Shown: piece after piece, positions 8,699-16,353 of the stretch
Numbering within the stretch: position 1 is the first letter of the stretch
Layout of the letters: every line of letters begins with the position of its first letter
Source: an uncultured Siphonobacter sp.
GTDB taxonomy: Bacteria; Bacteroidota; Bacteroidia; Cytophagales; Spirosomataceae
DNA: 64,000 nucleotides
Reading direction: 5' to 3'
Assembly: GCA_913775095.1 (NCBI GenBank)
Contig: CAJYIW010000004.1
Span: 270,658 to 334,657 of the forward strand
Made by a program: the position numbers and the translations under genes
Notes under the pieces: generated by a model
What the model saw: the letters and a program-made list of their open reading frames with translations, nothing else
Database searches by the model: none
Told to the model about the DNA's origin: nothing

Positions 8699-9289
8699 TT
8701 AGATTAATTTGCTGTCCCAATGACAGTATCCTCCGTTAGAATCCGATGTTTGAAAGCTTAAATCGGCTTGAGTATTTGAAAATGCTAAATTGAAATCAAT
8801 ATACGTTGTTCCTAATATAAATCCGATCTCTGTTTTGTATTGCCATTGAGGTGGACCAGCATGTAATCTAACTCCGCAAGTAAATATAGGTAGCCATGCT
8901 GCTTTAGCCTGACAGTTAAATCTAACATGTTTTACATCAAGAGGAAAATGGAAGAAGGTTTCTCTTACAGATTGATCGTCTGTAGAAAGATTACCACTGG
9001 GGCCAGGTCCCCTGAATTCAGCCATAGCAGCTTGATTTGGTGAATCAAGCTTGGATAGATCAAGCAATTTTAGTTCATGATTATCATCTTCCTTTATCTC
9101 TTTTAGATACTGATTAGTTTGATCAATTATTTCTTTGTAAGTCGCTTCAGAAATACCTAATTTAGATGCCTCCCTTTCAGAAATATTTATTTCGTACTGA
9201 TTTTATTCAAGGTTTAGATGCTTAAGAATTTCTTTTGCAATTTCTGCATTGTTTTCAATTTCTAAATAGGTTTTATGTAAGTTATCTAA
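8699..9289 (-). pseudogene. Broken gene of unknown family, interrupted by an in-frame stop and ended by a palindrome
   Basis: One frame runs from a TAG at 9290-9292 to the stop at 8699, interrupted by a single TAA at 9203-9205. The upstream piece (KTYLEIENNAEIAKEILKHL) and the downstream piece (NQYEINISEREASKLGISEA) both look like real protein. The latter runs on into 168 residues with a C-terminal half rich in aromatic residues and cysteine (FHFPLDVKHVRFNCQAKAAW; ends GGYCHWDSKLI). After the TAA there is no ATG before residue M at about 9034 and only a TTG at 9067. The 5' end coincides with a perfect palindrome at 9272-9307, which suggests that the true N-terminus was lost by rearrangement. 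No family is recognised. Confidence 0.5.
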
Positions 9290-9307
9290 CTAGATAACTT
9301 ACATAAA
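9272..9307. repeat. Perfect inverted repeat, 17-bp arms, 2-nt centre
   Basis: TTTATGTAAGTTATCTA (9272-9288) and its exact reverse complement (9291-9307) flank the dinucleotide AC. The right arm is followed by a run of T residues after about ten bases. It sits exactly where the broken gene at 8699-9289 ends. It could be a rearrangement scar, a recombination or regulator site, or a weak terminator. Confidence 0.85.
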
Positions 9308-9351
9308 GATATGGCTTTTTTTTTATATTTCAATAATTTATATAACTTTAT

Positions 9352-9543
9352 CCGTTGTGCGGATTGATTTCATAAGAACCTACTGACGATCAGCGAGGTA
9401 TTATGATTGGAGTATCTAGAAAATAACTAAATCCGTTGATAGCTGTTACTGGTTCGTTTACAATGTCCACATGATTAAAAATATATGGCTAGTTATCAGT
9501 TAATTATGTAGTGTGTTAAGTCATCATTTAATCCGCACAACGG
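9352..9543. repeat. Pair of 14-bp inverted repeats enclosing 164 bp
   Basis: CCGTTGTGCGGATT at 9352-9365 recurs in exact inverted form, AATCCGCACAACGG, at 9530-9543. The enclosed 164 bases are AT-rich with no gene. Each arm also has inner symmetry (CCGTTGTGCGG). The arrangement resembles the ends of a small non-autonomous element or a recombination site, but no target duplication is evident. Confidence 0.55.
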
Positions 9544-9618
9544 GTTGTACGTATCTAACTCTAGGAGACTGTTTTGACGCTTGTACAGCCACAGTAAGCC
9601 TAGCAAACTTTCAAAAAT

Positions 9619-9969
9619 ATGGCAAATAGATATTCGACAGGTCAAGTAATTTCTTTCATAGGTATGTCAATGGCATTTAGTATAATAATATTGAACATAC
9701 TATTACCATATAAATTTCAAGATGGTATACGTACCTATGCAATAGTTTGTGGTTTGTTTGTGTTAATAGGGTTAGTATTTGCTATAATATCGCCAAAGCA
9801 TAGGAAAATATTTATATTTATTAATGGTTCTGCAAAAATCAAGGTTTTGTACGCTCTGTATTTCCTATTTGCATTATTTTCAGTATGTTTTATCCTGTAT
9901 AGAGCACATTACGTTGCACCTAAAAAAGCACGTGCTCTTTTAGAGGAGTTTGAAAGGACGCATCGATAA
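9619..9969 (+). CDS. Small integral membrane protein of unknown function
   Basis: 116 residues with three hydrophobic helices: about 9-28 (ISFIGMSMAFSIIILNILLP), 40-58 (YAIVCGLFVLIGLVFAIIS) and 76-98 (LYALYFLFALFSVCFILYRA). A basic loop (SPKHRKIFIF) lies between helices 2 and 3, and the tail is charged (KKARALLEEFERTHR). AT-rich codon use matches the accessory stretch. A strong terminator follows two bases after the stop. No family is recognised. Confidence 0.7.
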   Translation: MANRYSTGQVISFIGMSMAFSIIILNILLPYKFQDGIRTYAIVCGLFVLIGLVFAIISPKHRKIFIFINGSAKIKVLYALYFLFALFSVCFILYRAHYVAPKKARALLEEFERTHR

Positions 9970-9970
9970 T

Positions 9971-10016
9971 AAAAAAGACCGAGCATTACTGATTAGTAAA
10001 TGTTCGGTCTTTTTTA
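9971..10016 (+). terminator. Terminator after the small membrane protein gene
   Basis: AAAAAAGACCGA..CATT pairs with AATG..TCGGTCTTTTTT around a loop of about ten bases, giving a hairpin with a T tract. The A tract on the other side makes it potentially bidirectional. Confidence 0.85.
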
Positions 10017-10056
10017 TTATATTAAATCGGTATACATAGAAATACCTAATTAGGCA

Positions 10057-10092
10057 TCTTATTCCTGCAAAAGCTCTTCCGCAGGAATAAGA
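10057..10092. repeat. 12-bp perfect hairpin of unknown role
   Basis: TCTTATTCCTGC (10057-10068) pairs exactly with GCAGGAATAAGA (10081-10092) around a 12-base loop. No T tract follows, so it is not a typical terminator. It lies between the terminator of the membrane-protein gene and the tetR promoter. Confidence 0.6.
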
Positions 10093-10194
10093 GTTAGTCA
10101 AAGGTAAAAGGTCGCGTTCAGTTTTTACTGATAATGAGGATCAGATCACAGAGGAGCGGGCTGCAAAAAGAATTTAAAAATAAATGAAAAAATA

Positions 10195-10227
10195 TTTTGT
10201 ACTAAATGGTACAATATTATACCTTTG
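10195..10227 (+). promoter_or_regulatory. Promoter with embedded TetR-type operator
   Basis: TTTG at 10196-10199 and TACCTTTG at 10220-10227 are spaced by 20 bases and match the Bacteroidota promoter consensus. Between them lies the near-palindrome TTTTGTACTAAATGGTACAA (extending to 10218). A repressor bound here would block the promoter. The same 24-bp site recurs inverted at 10850-10873 with 22 of 24 matches. The promoter also fixes the tetR start at 10253. Confidence 0.85.
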
Positions 10228-10252
10228 TAGAGTAGAGCAAAACAAACAGGAA

Positions 10253-10837
10253 ATGGCAGGCAGACCCAAAACATACGATGAAGACACGGCCCTTGATGAG
10301 GCGGTGCGTGTGTTTTGGGAAAAGGGCTATACCAATGCCTCGGCGGACGATCTGCTCAAAGCTATGGGTATCGGGAAAGGCAGCTTTTATCTGGCTTTCA
10401 GGGGCGGTAAGCAGGAGCTTTTCGAAAAGTCCATGAAACGCGTGGTCGAACAGAATTTCACGGAGCTGAGAAATGCCGTAGCCACGTGTGAGGACCCGGT
10501 GCAACTGATCAGGGATTTCTTCCTGGGTTTAACCGGAACGCAGTCGCCCATCGGTAACAAAGGCTGTTATTTTGGAAATGCTCTGGTGCAGATCAGCGAA
10601 AGTGATGCGGGCCTGAAGTTACTGGCCTCTCAATATCTGAAGGTGCTGGAAAGCATTTTCGAAGAAGCCATGCAGCGAGGGAAGGAAAAGGGTTTACTAA
10701 AATCAGAATTAGCTCCGCCGGTGCTGGCTTCGTATCTGATCAATTTGTGGAATGGGATTAATGTTACCCGGCGGATGGAACAGAATTCGGACCGACTCAC
10801 TGAACTTTTAAAATTGAATCTGGCCGTAATCGAGTAA
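10253..10837 (+). CDS. TetR-family transcriptional repressor (AcuR/NemR-like)
   Basis: 194 residues starting MAGRPKTYDEDTALDEAVRV. The helix-turn-helix lies at about 25-50 (NASADDLLKAMGIGKGSFYL), and the C-terminal ligand domain contains GNKGCYFGNAL, with a cysteine in the position often used for redox or electrophile sensing in this subgroup. I rejected the longer in-frame start at 10184 because the promoter and operator lie downstream of it; AGGAA precedes the chosen ATG. Identical operators before this gene and before the next imply autoregulation plus control of the OsmC-family gene. The inducer is probably a peroxide or reactive electrophile (inference). Confidence 0.93.
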   Translation: MAGRPKTYDEDTALDEAVRVFWEKGYTNASADDLLKAMGIGKGSFYLAFRGGKQELFEKSMKRVVEQNFTELRNAVATCEDPVQLIRDFFLGLTGTQSPIGNKGCYFGNALVQISESDAGLKLLASQYLKVLESIFEEAMQRGKEKGLLKSELAPPVLASYLINLWNGINVTRRMEQNSDRLTELLKLNLAVIE

Positions 10838-10849
10838 ATTTTTTTAATC

Positions 10850-10873
10850 AATATTGTACTATTTGGTACAAAA
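10850..10873 (-). promoter_or_regulatory. Second TetR operator, between tetR and the OsmC-family gene
   Basis: Read on the minus strand it matches the operator at 10195-10218 in 22 of 24 positions. It is 36 bases before the start of the OsmC-family gene. No clear consensus promoter is visible beside it, so read-through from the tetR promoter may also serve the downstream gene. Confidence 0.8.
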
Positions 10874-10909
10874 TAAGTCTAATCAATTTATTACTAAAAC
10901 AACACAATC

Positions 10910-11323
10910 ATGAAACGCAAGGCTACTGCCGTTTGGAACGGAGACATCAAATCAGGTTCGGGTCATTTAACGACCCAGAGTACGACGCTTAATAAAACTC
11001 AGTATTCGTTCAACAGCCGTTTTGCGGAAGGCGTAGGAACGAATCCCGAAGAGTTGCTGGCCGCCGCTCATGCCGGCTGTTTCACGATGAAACTGGATCT
11101 GGATTTAACGCAGGCGGGCTATACCGTAGAATCGCTGGAGACGGAATCAGTCATCACGCTCGACAACGGCAAAATTACGTTATCCGAGTTAACCCTTCAG
11201 GCAAAAGTACCCGGCATCACGGAAGAGGAATTTCAGAAAATTGCATCCGGAGCCGAAAAAACCTGTCCCGTGAGTGGAGCCTTCAGCTTTGAGATTAAAC
11301 TGAATGCTACTCTGCTGGCGTAA
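10910..11323 (+). CDS. OsmC/Ohr-family hydroperoxide reductase
   Basis: 137 residues, the usual OsmC length. The two redox cysteines are visible in LLAAAHAGCFTMKLD (about residue 57) and AEKTCPVSGA (about residue 122), together with the N-terminal KATAVWNGDIKSGSG that is typical of the OsmC subgroup (YhfA/OsmC) rather than classical Ohr. These thiol peroxidases reduce organic hydroperoxides in the cytoplasm. The gene is 72 bases after the TetR regulator, behind a copy of its operator, and closes with a strong terminator. This makes a self-contained peroxide or electrophile response unit. Confidence 0.93.
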   Translation: MKRKATAVWNGDIKSGSGHLTTQSTTLNKTQYSFNSRFAEGVGTNPEELLAAAHAGCFTMKLDLDLTQAGYTVESLETESVITLDNGKITLSELTLQAKVPGITEEEFQKIASGAEKTCPVSGAFSFEIKLNATLLA

Positions 11324-11341
11324 GCAGACCTTTGATCCCGT

Positions 11342-11379
11342 AAAAAAGCTCACGGAACCGATCGTTCCGTGAGCTTTTG
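11342..11379. terminator. Strong bidirectional terminator
   Basis: AAAAAGCTCACGGAAC pairs with GTTCCGTGAGCTTTT around CGATC. It has T or A tracts on both sides and lies between the convergent OsmC and repeat-protein genes. Confidence 0.9.
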
Positions 11380-11429
11380 GTTGACTGACGGTTACCCGTA
11401 CGAATCTTCTGATGTAGTAAAGTTTCACA

Positions 11430-12293
11430 TTATAAGTCAAGAACCTGTAGTTCACGTAGCTCAGTTGTTAATTCCTGTACTGATTTCCTTTGATCTTTCT
11501 TTAACAAACGACGCAGGTAGCGAGCCTTCGGACGACTGAATTTCTGCTTGTTTTCTTTAAAGAATTTTTTTGCTGACATCGCCTTAATGCCCGTGGCCAT
11601 TGCCTGATAGTCCTCCGTTTGATTAAAAAACAGATCGCTCAGCAGGTAATAATAACTGACCTGATAATCCGCCTCCTGTTGTTTTCTGACCAAACGCTGA
11701 TTAATAAAGGCCGTATGAATTCGTCTGGCATGAGGAAGATTGCTCCGTAAATCAGGGTTGTTCCCGTGAGAGTGGGTTACCCAGTTACCGTTAACAACGG
11801 AATACGTTCCATTGGAATGAATAACTGTATTTCCATTCACGATCGAATACGTTCCATTGGAATGGATAATCATGTTTCCATTTTTCGTGGAAGAAGTGCC
11901 ATCGGATTGAATAATGGTATTCCCGTTGATGATGGAAGTTTTTCCGTCTGAATGAGTAATGACAGAACCGTTCCGAACGGAGTGTGTACCGTCGGAATTT
12001 ACCTGAATATTTCCATGTATAATCGAATGGGTTCCATTCGAATTGACGATGACATTGCCATGCTTCACGGAGTGGGTTCCGTCCGGATTAACCGTAACAT
12101 TCCCGTGCTGAACGGAATGCGTACCATTGGGATTAACAATGATATTCCCATGAATAACCGAATGGCTTCCATTGGGATTAACGATCACGTTTCCGTGCTG
12201 AACAGAATGCGTACCGTCCGGATTAACGATAACCTGCTGAGCCTGTAAACTCCCCACGGTCAGTGTACTCAGCAGGATCCATACGTATTTCAT
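11430..12293 (-). CDS. Secreted 15-residue-repeat protein
   Basis: 287 residues with a signal peptide (MKYVWILLSTLTVGSLQA). Then come ten tandem 15-residue repeats plus a degenerate eleventh (about residues 20-180). The pattern is V-I-V-N-P-[DN]-G-T-H-S-V-x-H-G-N, with Asn/His-rich strands and a Gly-Asn turn. Later copies drift to THSDGKTSIINGN-type units. A charged 100-residue C-terminal domain follows, rich in Lys/Arg/Leu (YLRRLLKKDQRKSVQELTTE). Such short regular repeats usually build a beta-solenoid, and the repeats could expose ordered Asn and His ladders on one face; that is inference. I do not recognise the family. It lies 108 bases after a TonB-dependent receptor gene on the same strand. 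Confidence 0.75.
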   Translation of the reverse strand: MKYVWILLSTLTVGSLQAQQVIVNPDGTHSVQHGNVIVNPNGSHSVIHGNIIVNPNGTHSVQHGNVTVNPDGTHSVKHGNVIVNSNGTHSIIHGNIQVNSDGTHSVRNGSVITHSDGKTSIINGNTIIQSDGTSSTKNGNMIIHSNGTYSIVNGNTVIHSNGTYSVVNGNWVTHSHGNNPDLRSNLPHARRIHTAFINQRLVRKQQEADYQVSYYYLLSDLFFNQTEDYQAMATGIKAMSAKKFFKENKQKFSRPKARYLRRLLKKDQRKSVQELTTELRELQVLDL

Positions 12294-12401
12294 AGCCTGA
12301 TTGATCGAATGAGTAAGGAAAGATACAGCCAGGTAACTGAGGCTGGCTGTTAATATTTCCTAATTAACACCGGGAGCTTACTTAAGGCCAGTCGTCCATC
12401 G

Positions 12402-14804
12402 CTAAAAATCGACTTTATAATAAAACAAAGGCAGAAAACCGAGCTGATATTGTCGCTTGAGGTAACGCTCAGAGGGGGTCTGACCGGGCACGGGAACGAA
12501 GGTAACCCCCAGGACGTTCTGCCGTCCGCTCACGTTAATGAGATCAAGAGCCAGCTCATGATTCAACCCCAGAGCATTTTTACGAAAGCCCAGCTTCAGA
12601 TCCATTCGGAAGTAATCCGGAAACTGCTGGGTGTTGCGAAGCTGATCTTCGAAAATAACTTCGCGTTGCAGGAGGGAGGCCTCCACATCCAGCGGGCCGT
12701 AGCGTCGGCCACCGGCCCAGGTGATTTTTCCCCCGGCCAGCAGCGTCGTTCGTTTCCGTTTGCCCACGGGCCATTCGCCGCCACCCAGTGCATTCAGGGC
12801 AAAGCGTCCGTTGTAATCCGTATTTCTCCAGACCCGGTCGTTTGCCCGGTATTTAGAGTCGTAAAGGGATGCCGTGAACAGGGCGTAGTAATTCCGGCTG
12901 AACTGTTTTTCGAGCGTTAACTCCGCTCCGAGGTTATAGCCAATTCCGGTGTTTTCCAGGGAGTCAGGGAAGGCCCGATTGAACGCAGACCCCTGATTGA
13001 GTAAGGAAAACGAAGAAGCAGGCCGCACTGAAACCGGGATTCTGGCGAGCCGCTGGTAATACGTTTCGGCTTTTAAATGCCAGCTGGTACTAAGCCTTCG
13101 AGTATATCCCAGCACCCAGTGCTGATTACGGGTCAGCCCCATGTTCTGATTATACCGCTGGTAATCGTTGCCCACGCGTTTCTGAATGAAGTACGTATAA
13201 CTGGCCTGAGTCTGGTGGTGCATCCCGTAGGCGAAACTCAGCGAGGCCCGGTCACTGAGGATATACTGCACCCCTGCCCGCGGATCGAGGCCCTGGGAAC
13301 TGGAATTTAACGTATACACCAGGGCGTTGAATCCGGCGGTAAGCGTCAGTCGATCGGAGGCTTTTACTTTTAGCTGGGCGAAAGGCTGAATTAACCAGGC
13401 TGAGGTGGCGTAGTCCCAGCGGCGTTCCCAGTAAGGAACCGAAAAACGCGGGGGTTCTCTCCGAATGCTGTCTACATCGCTGTAATCAAAACGATCCAGA
13501 TAAAAGCCGGTTTTCAGGGTTACGGAAGCCCCTATTTTTCTGGTAAGGGTGGAATTGATGGAACTGCGGGCGTCTCTGAAATCGTATCCCATGCTGTAAT
13601 GCCTGCCCGTCATTAGTCCCGAAGCCGCGTAATCAATCAGGTCGTGATTGGCCCAGCTTCGTAAGCGGCTATGCGAAACGACCGTTCGCAGATACGTACT
13701 GGTATTAATCGGAAAGTCGTGCTTTATGCCCACCGTATAACTCGAGGATCGGAAATACTGATCGCGGTCTTTATCGGCGTAGAGATCCTGCTGAAGGTCT
13801 TCATTTTTCGAAACCACAATGTCGATGGCACTGGTTCCGCCGATGCCGAATACGGCAAAGGTTCCGGCCTTCGCCGTGGGGAAGTTGAGTTTAAAGGTTA
13901 CATCCTGATAGTTGGGGACGGCGGAGGTACCGATCTGAATGCCCAGCTTCTGAAAGACATAGAGCGTGGAATAGCGGTAAGCCACGAGAAAGGACGAACG
14001 GTTTTTTCGTGAAATCGGACCTTCCAGCACGCCTTCCAGTCCTAAAAGTCCCGCCTGAAGGGTGCCTTCCACTTTTTCGTTGTTACCCGCACGAAGACTC
14101 AGATCGAAGACTCCGGCCAGTGCATTGCCGTATTCGGCGGGAAAAGCTCCGGTGAAAAATTCAGAGTTACCCAGGGTTTTACTGTTCAGCATGGTAACTG
14201 ATCCACCCTGACTGCCGGGAATCACGAAGTGGCTGGGGTTGGGAATATTGACCCCTTCCAGTCGCCACAGCAATCCCTGCGGTGAATTACCCCGGATCAC
14301 GATATCATTACGGGAGTCGTCAGAGCCCTGCACCCCGGCAAAATTGGAGGCCATCCGGGCCGGATCATCGCGGCTGGCGGCATAACGTCCGGTTTCTTCC
14401 ACGGAAAAGGGCTGCGAACTCAGGAGGGCCATTTCATTTTTGGGCGTATTTCTTCCGGTAATCCTTACCTCGTTGAGCTGACGGGCCACAGGTTCCAGTT
14501 CAATGGCGAGAATCGTTTCTTTCCCGCTGACAATAATGAGGTTACTGAGGGTCTTCGGGGTATAGCCTACGCTGGACACCTGAAAGGTTCGCCTGCCGAC
14601 GGGTACGCTGGTCAGTCGGAAATACCCCTCCTGATCACTGATGACCCCTGAAGCAGAGCTGGAATCCTGAACGATGCGGAAGGTTGCTCCGGGTAAGGGA
14701 GATTTGGTTTCCGTATCCATAATGCGTCCCCGTACGGTTTGCGTCAGTTGTTGAGCCCGGGAAACCTGAGTAATCAAGAGCAGTAAAAGGTAGATGTTTT
14801 TCAT
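12402..14804 (-). CDS. TonB-dependent receptor with carboxypeptidase-regulatory-like N-domain
   Basis: 800 residues. It has a signal peptide (1-17), a CarboxypepD_reg-like beta-sandwich (about 20-110, with GYFRLTSVPVGRRTFQVSSV), a plug domain (about 125-250, with NDIVIRGNSPQGLLWRLEGV), and a 22-strand-type barrel to the C-terminal aromatic residue (YYKVDF). It lacks the SusC signature and any STN domain, so it is a stand-alone TonB receptor, not a SusC. The substrate is unknown. The ABM-fold membrane gene is 58 bases upstream and the repeat protein 108 bases downstream on the same strand, so the three may be one transcript. Confidence 0.92.
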   Translation of the reverse strand: MKNIYLLLLLITQVSRAQQLTQTVRGRIMDTETKSPLPGATFRIVQDSSSASGVISDQEGYFRLTSVPVGRRTFQVSSVGYTPKTLSNLIIVSGKETILAIELEPVARQLNEVRITGRNTPKNEMALLSSQPFSVEETGRYAASRDDPARMASNFAGVQGSDDSRNDIVIRGNSPQGLLWRLEGVNIPNPSHFVIPGSQGGSVTMLNSKTLGNSEFFTGAFPAEYGNALAGVFDLSLRAGNNEKVEGTLQAGLLGLEGVLEGPISRKNRSSFLVAYRYSTLYVFQKLGIQIGTSAVPNYQDVTFKLNFPTAKAGTFAVFGIGGTSAIDIVVSKNEDLQQDLYADKDRDQYFRSSSYTVGIKHDFPINTSTYLRTVVSHSRLRSWANHDLIDYAASGLMTGRHYSMGYDFRDARSSINSTLTRKIGASVTLKTGFYLDRFDYSDVDSIRREPPRFSVPYWERRWDYATSAWLIQPFAQLKVKASDRLTLTAGFNALVYTLNSSSQGLDPRAGVQYILSDRASLSFAYGMHHQTQASYTYFIQKRVGNDYQRYNQNMGLTRNQHWVLGYTRRLSTSWHLKAETYYQRLARIPVSVRPASSFSLLNQGSAFNRAFPDSLENTGIGYNLGAELTLEKQFSRNYYALFTASLYDSKYRANDRVWRNTDYNGRFALNALGGGEWPVGKRKRTTLLAGGKITWAGGRRYGPLDVEASLLQREVIFEDQLRNTQQFPDYFRMDLKLGFRKNALGLNHELALDLINVSGRQNVLGVTFVPVPGQTPSERYLKRQYQLGFLPLFYYKVDF

Positions 14805-14862
14805 AGGCCAGCAACCAGGGAAAGTTCAGGGGGGGAATCTCTTGTGTGAGGCAAAATAAAGG

Positions 14863-15384
14863 TCAATCCGGCCGGAGCCATTTTCTGAAAAGCCGGGTCA
14901 TAACCGGCATCACAACCCAGGTTAATAAGCCTACCATCGCGGCTGCCACCGTCGCCAGGCGGAGCAGGGCGGGGGCATTGCTGAGGAGAGGCCCGAGGGT
15001 ATAGGATAAAAATACACTCGTTGGGAATACGCCGCCCAAAGTAACCACTGCCATTTTCCAGCGAGGCGGAGCTACGGGGTTTCTGAACCAGGCTTCCAGA
15101 CCCCTCAGTTGCCGGTAGATGGGTTCTTCCGTCAGGGTAGAAGCGTAGGCTTCCCATTCCCTAAACAGGGGAGACTGGTAAAAGGCATCGCGTTCAGCCT
15201 CGTCGGCGAAGGTCCTTAAAATGCCAATCTCCCGCTGATCCGTGCCCGGAAGCGGACTGATCATAGCTGCTCCCTGCACACCACCGTGCAGGAAAGATTC
15301 GCCGAGAAACCGACGTAATGAATCCTGAAATTCTTTTTCTTTTCCGGGTAATACCCGGCGGGTAATGGCAACGTGAATGGGCAT
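14863..15384 (-). CDS. ABM-fold (antibiotic biosynthesis monooxygenase-like) protein with C-terminal membrane segments
   Basis: 173 residues. The N-terminal half (1-95) is a ferredoxin-like ABM domain: it starts HVAITRRVLPGKEKEFQDSL and contains EIGILRTFADEAERDAFYQS. Such domains act as heme- or quinol-modifying monooxygenases or as sensors. The C-terminal half has two hydrophobic helices (about 110-132 and 140-165) and ends in a basic tail, which anchors the protein in the inner membrane. This ABM plus two-helix architecture is widespread and uncharacterised. No catalytic residue can be named with certainty. It is first in a possible operon with the TonB receptor. Confidence 0.8.
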   Translation of the reverse strand: MPIHVAITRRVLPGKEKEFQDSLRRFLGESFLHGGVQGAAMISPLPGTDQREIGILRTFADEAERDAFYQSPLFREWEAYASTLTEEPIYRQLRGLEAWFRNPVAPPRWKMAVVTLGGVFPTSVFLSYTLGPLLSNAPALLRLATVAAAMVGLLTWVVMPVMTRLFRKWLRPD

Positions 15385-15625
15385 ACGAGTGGCCAGATTG
15401 CGTTTGTAGCGGAAAGCTAATCGCCAGTTACCAAAAAAACACCTCGACCATTTTCTTTTTTATCAGGGACTGAAAGCAACGGCAACAGGCCGGGAAAAAA
15501 GGCACCTGTTTCTGGGCAGTATGGATGAAGATTCTGTAACTGAGTAGTAATGAAATTAGAATTATACGCGAACATGGATGAGATAAGTTTTAACTTTAAA
15601 CCAAAGCTTAGCTCTATTCCTGCAG

Positions 15626-16261
15626 ATGAAAAGATATTTCTCCGTTCCGCTCGTTACGGGAGCAATTTTTGCTGTGTTTTCTTCCTGCTCTAAACCGGAC
15701 CAGGTGGAACCGCAGGAGCCTCTCCCTTCGCTATATGAGTTAGAAAAGATTCGCTATTATGAAGCTGTTCCAGCGTCAATGGATACCTTAATCCTGAAAT
15801 TGAAAGGCGGGAGTGTCAGTAACGCCGGAGAAGGTTTTTCTACGCAAACCTTCGAAAGTAGTTTTGAGGAGTTAACGAAAACTTCCCTTTTTGAAATCAC
15901 GAATAAACCTGCCTTGCCCGCCGATGTAAAGCTGGAAACACTGGCGGTAAGTGTTCCCGAGCGTTGGCAGGGGAATGAGGCATACGCGTATTTTCCGGAG
16001 AAATTTGCGTTGCATTCAGCCGAACAGCAGAAACCCTACGGGGCTTACAGGAAAGAAACCCTTTCTATCAAGGTTCCCCCTAAATCTGCCATTAGTGTAG
16101 ATCGTCAGATTGAAGCGTATCGTCTGACCTGTTCCTTTACGGCAGTTCTGGTCAATAAAACGACCGGACAGCAGTTTCCGGTTTCGGGGTACTGGAAAGG
16201 CATTTCTCATTACAATAACGCATCCATAAAGCTCACGCAGCGTTCGTTGGACGCAAAATAA
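15626..16261 (+). CDS. Hypothetical lipoprotein
   Basis: 211 residues with a lipoprotein signal peptide; the predicted lipidated Cys is in AVFSSCSKPDQ (residue 21). The mature part looks beta-rich, with a proline/glutamate-rich linker after the anchor (VEPQEPLPS), and shows no motif known to me. It is alone on this strand and divergent from the ABM gene. Probably surface- or periplasm-facing. Function unknown. Confidence 0.75.
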   Translation: MKRYFSVPLVTGAIFAVFSSCSKPDQVEPQEPLPSLYELEKIRYYEAVPASMDTLILKLKGGSVSNAGEGFSTQTFESSFEELTKTSLFEITNKPALPADVKLETLAVSVPERWQGNEAYAYFPEKFALHSAEQQKPYGAYRKETLSIKVPPKSAISVDRQIEAYRLTCSFTAVLVNKTTGQQFPVSGYWKGISHYNNASIKLTQRSLDAK

Positions 16262-16353
16262 AAGGGGCCGTACTTTCCTGATCCAGGCCGTTTAGGCGAA
16301 TGGGTAGCTGGCACACATCTTTCAGTGGACATGACCTGACTTTATAATGATAT

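Noticed and set aside
9530..9543. Integron attC site
   Set aside because: AATCCGCACAACGG superficially recalls attC cores but lacks the RYYYAAC/GTTRRRY pair at the proper positions, and no integrase or cassette array is visible.
10184..10252. Longer N-terminus for the TetR regulator
   Set aside because: This segment contains the promoter and operator; the transcript must start downstream of it.
11766..12248. Two plus-strand frames opposite the 15-residue-repeat gene
   Set aside because: They mirror the repeat periodicity of the minus-strand gene; the minus strand has the signal peptide and the continuous frame.
11463..12293. CRISPR-like periodicity from 45-bp repeats
   Set aside because: The period is an exact multiple of three, the repeats are adjacent without unique spacers, and they encode a regular peptide repeat.
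14801..15157. 118-codon minus-strand frame next to the ABM gene
   Set aside because: Alternative frame of the ABM protein, rich in Pro, Arg and Gly without a domain.
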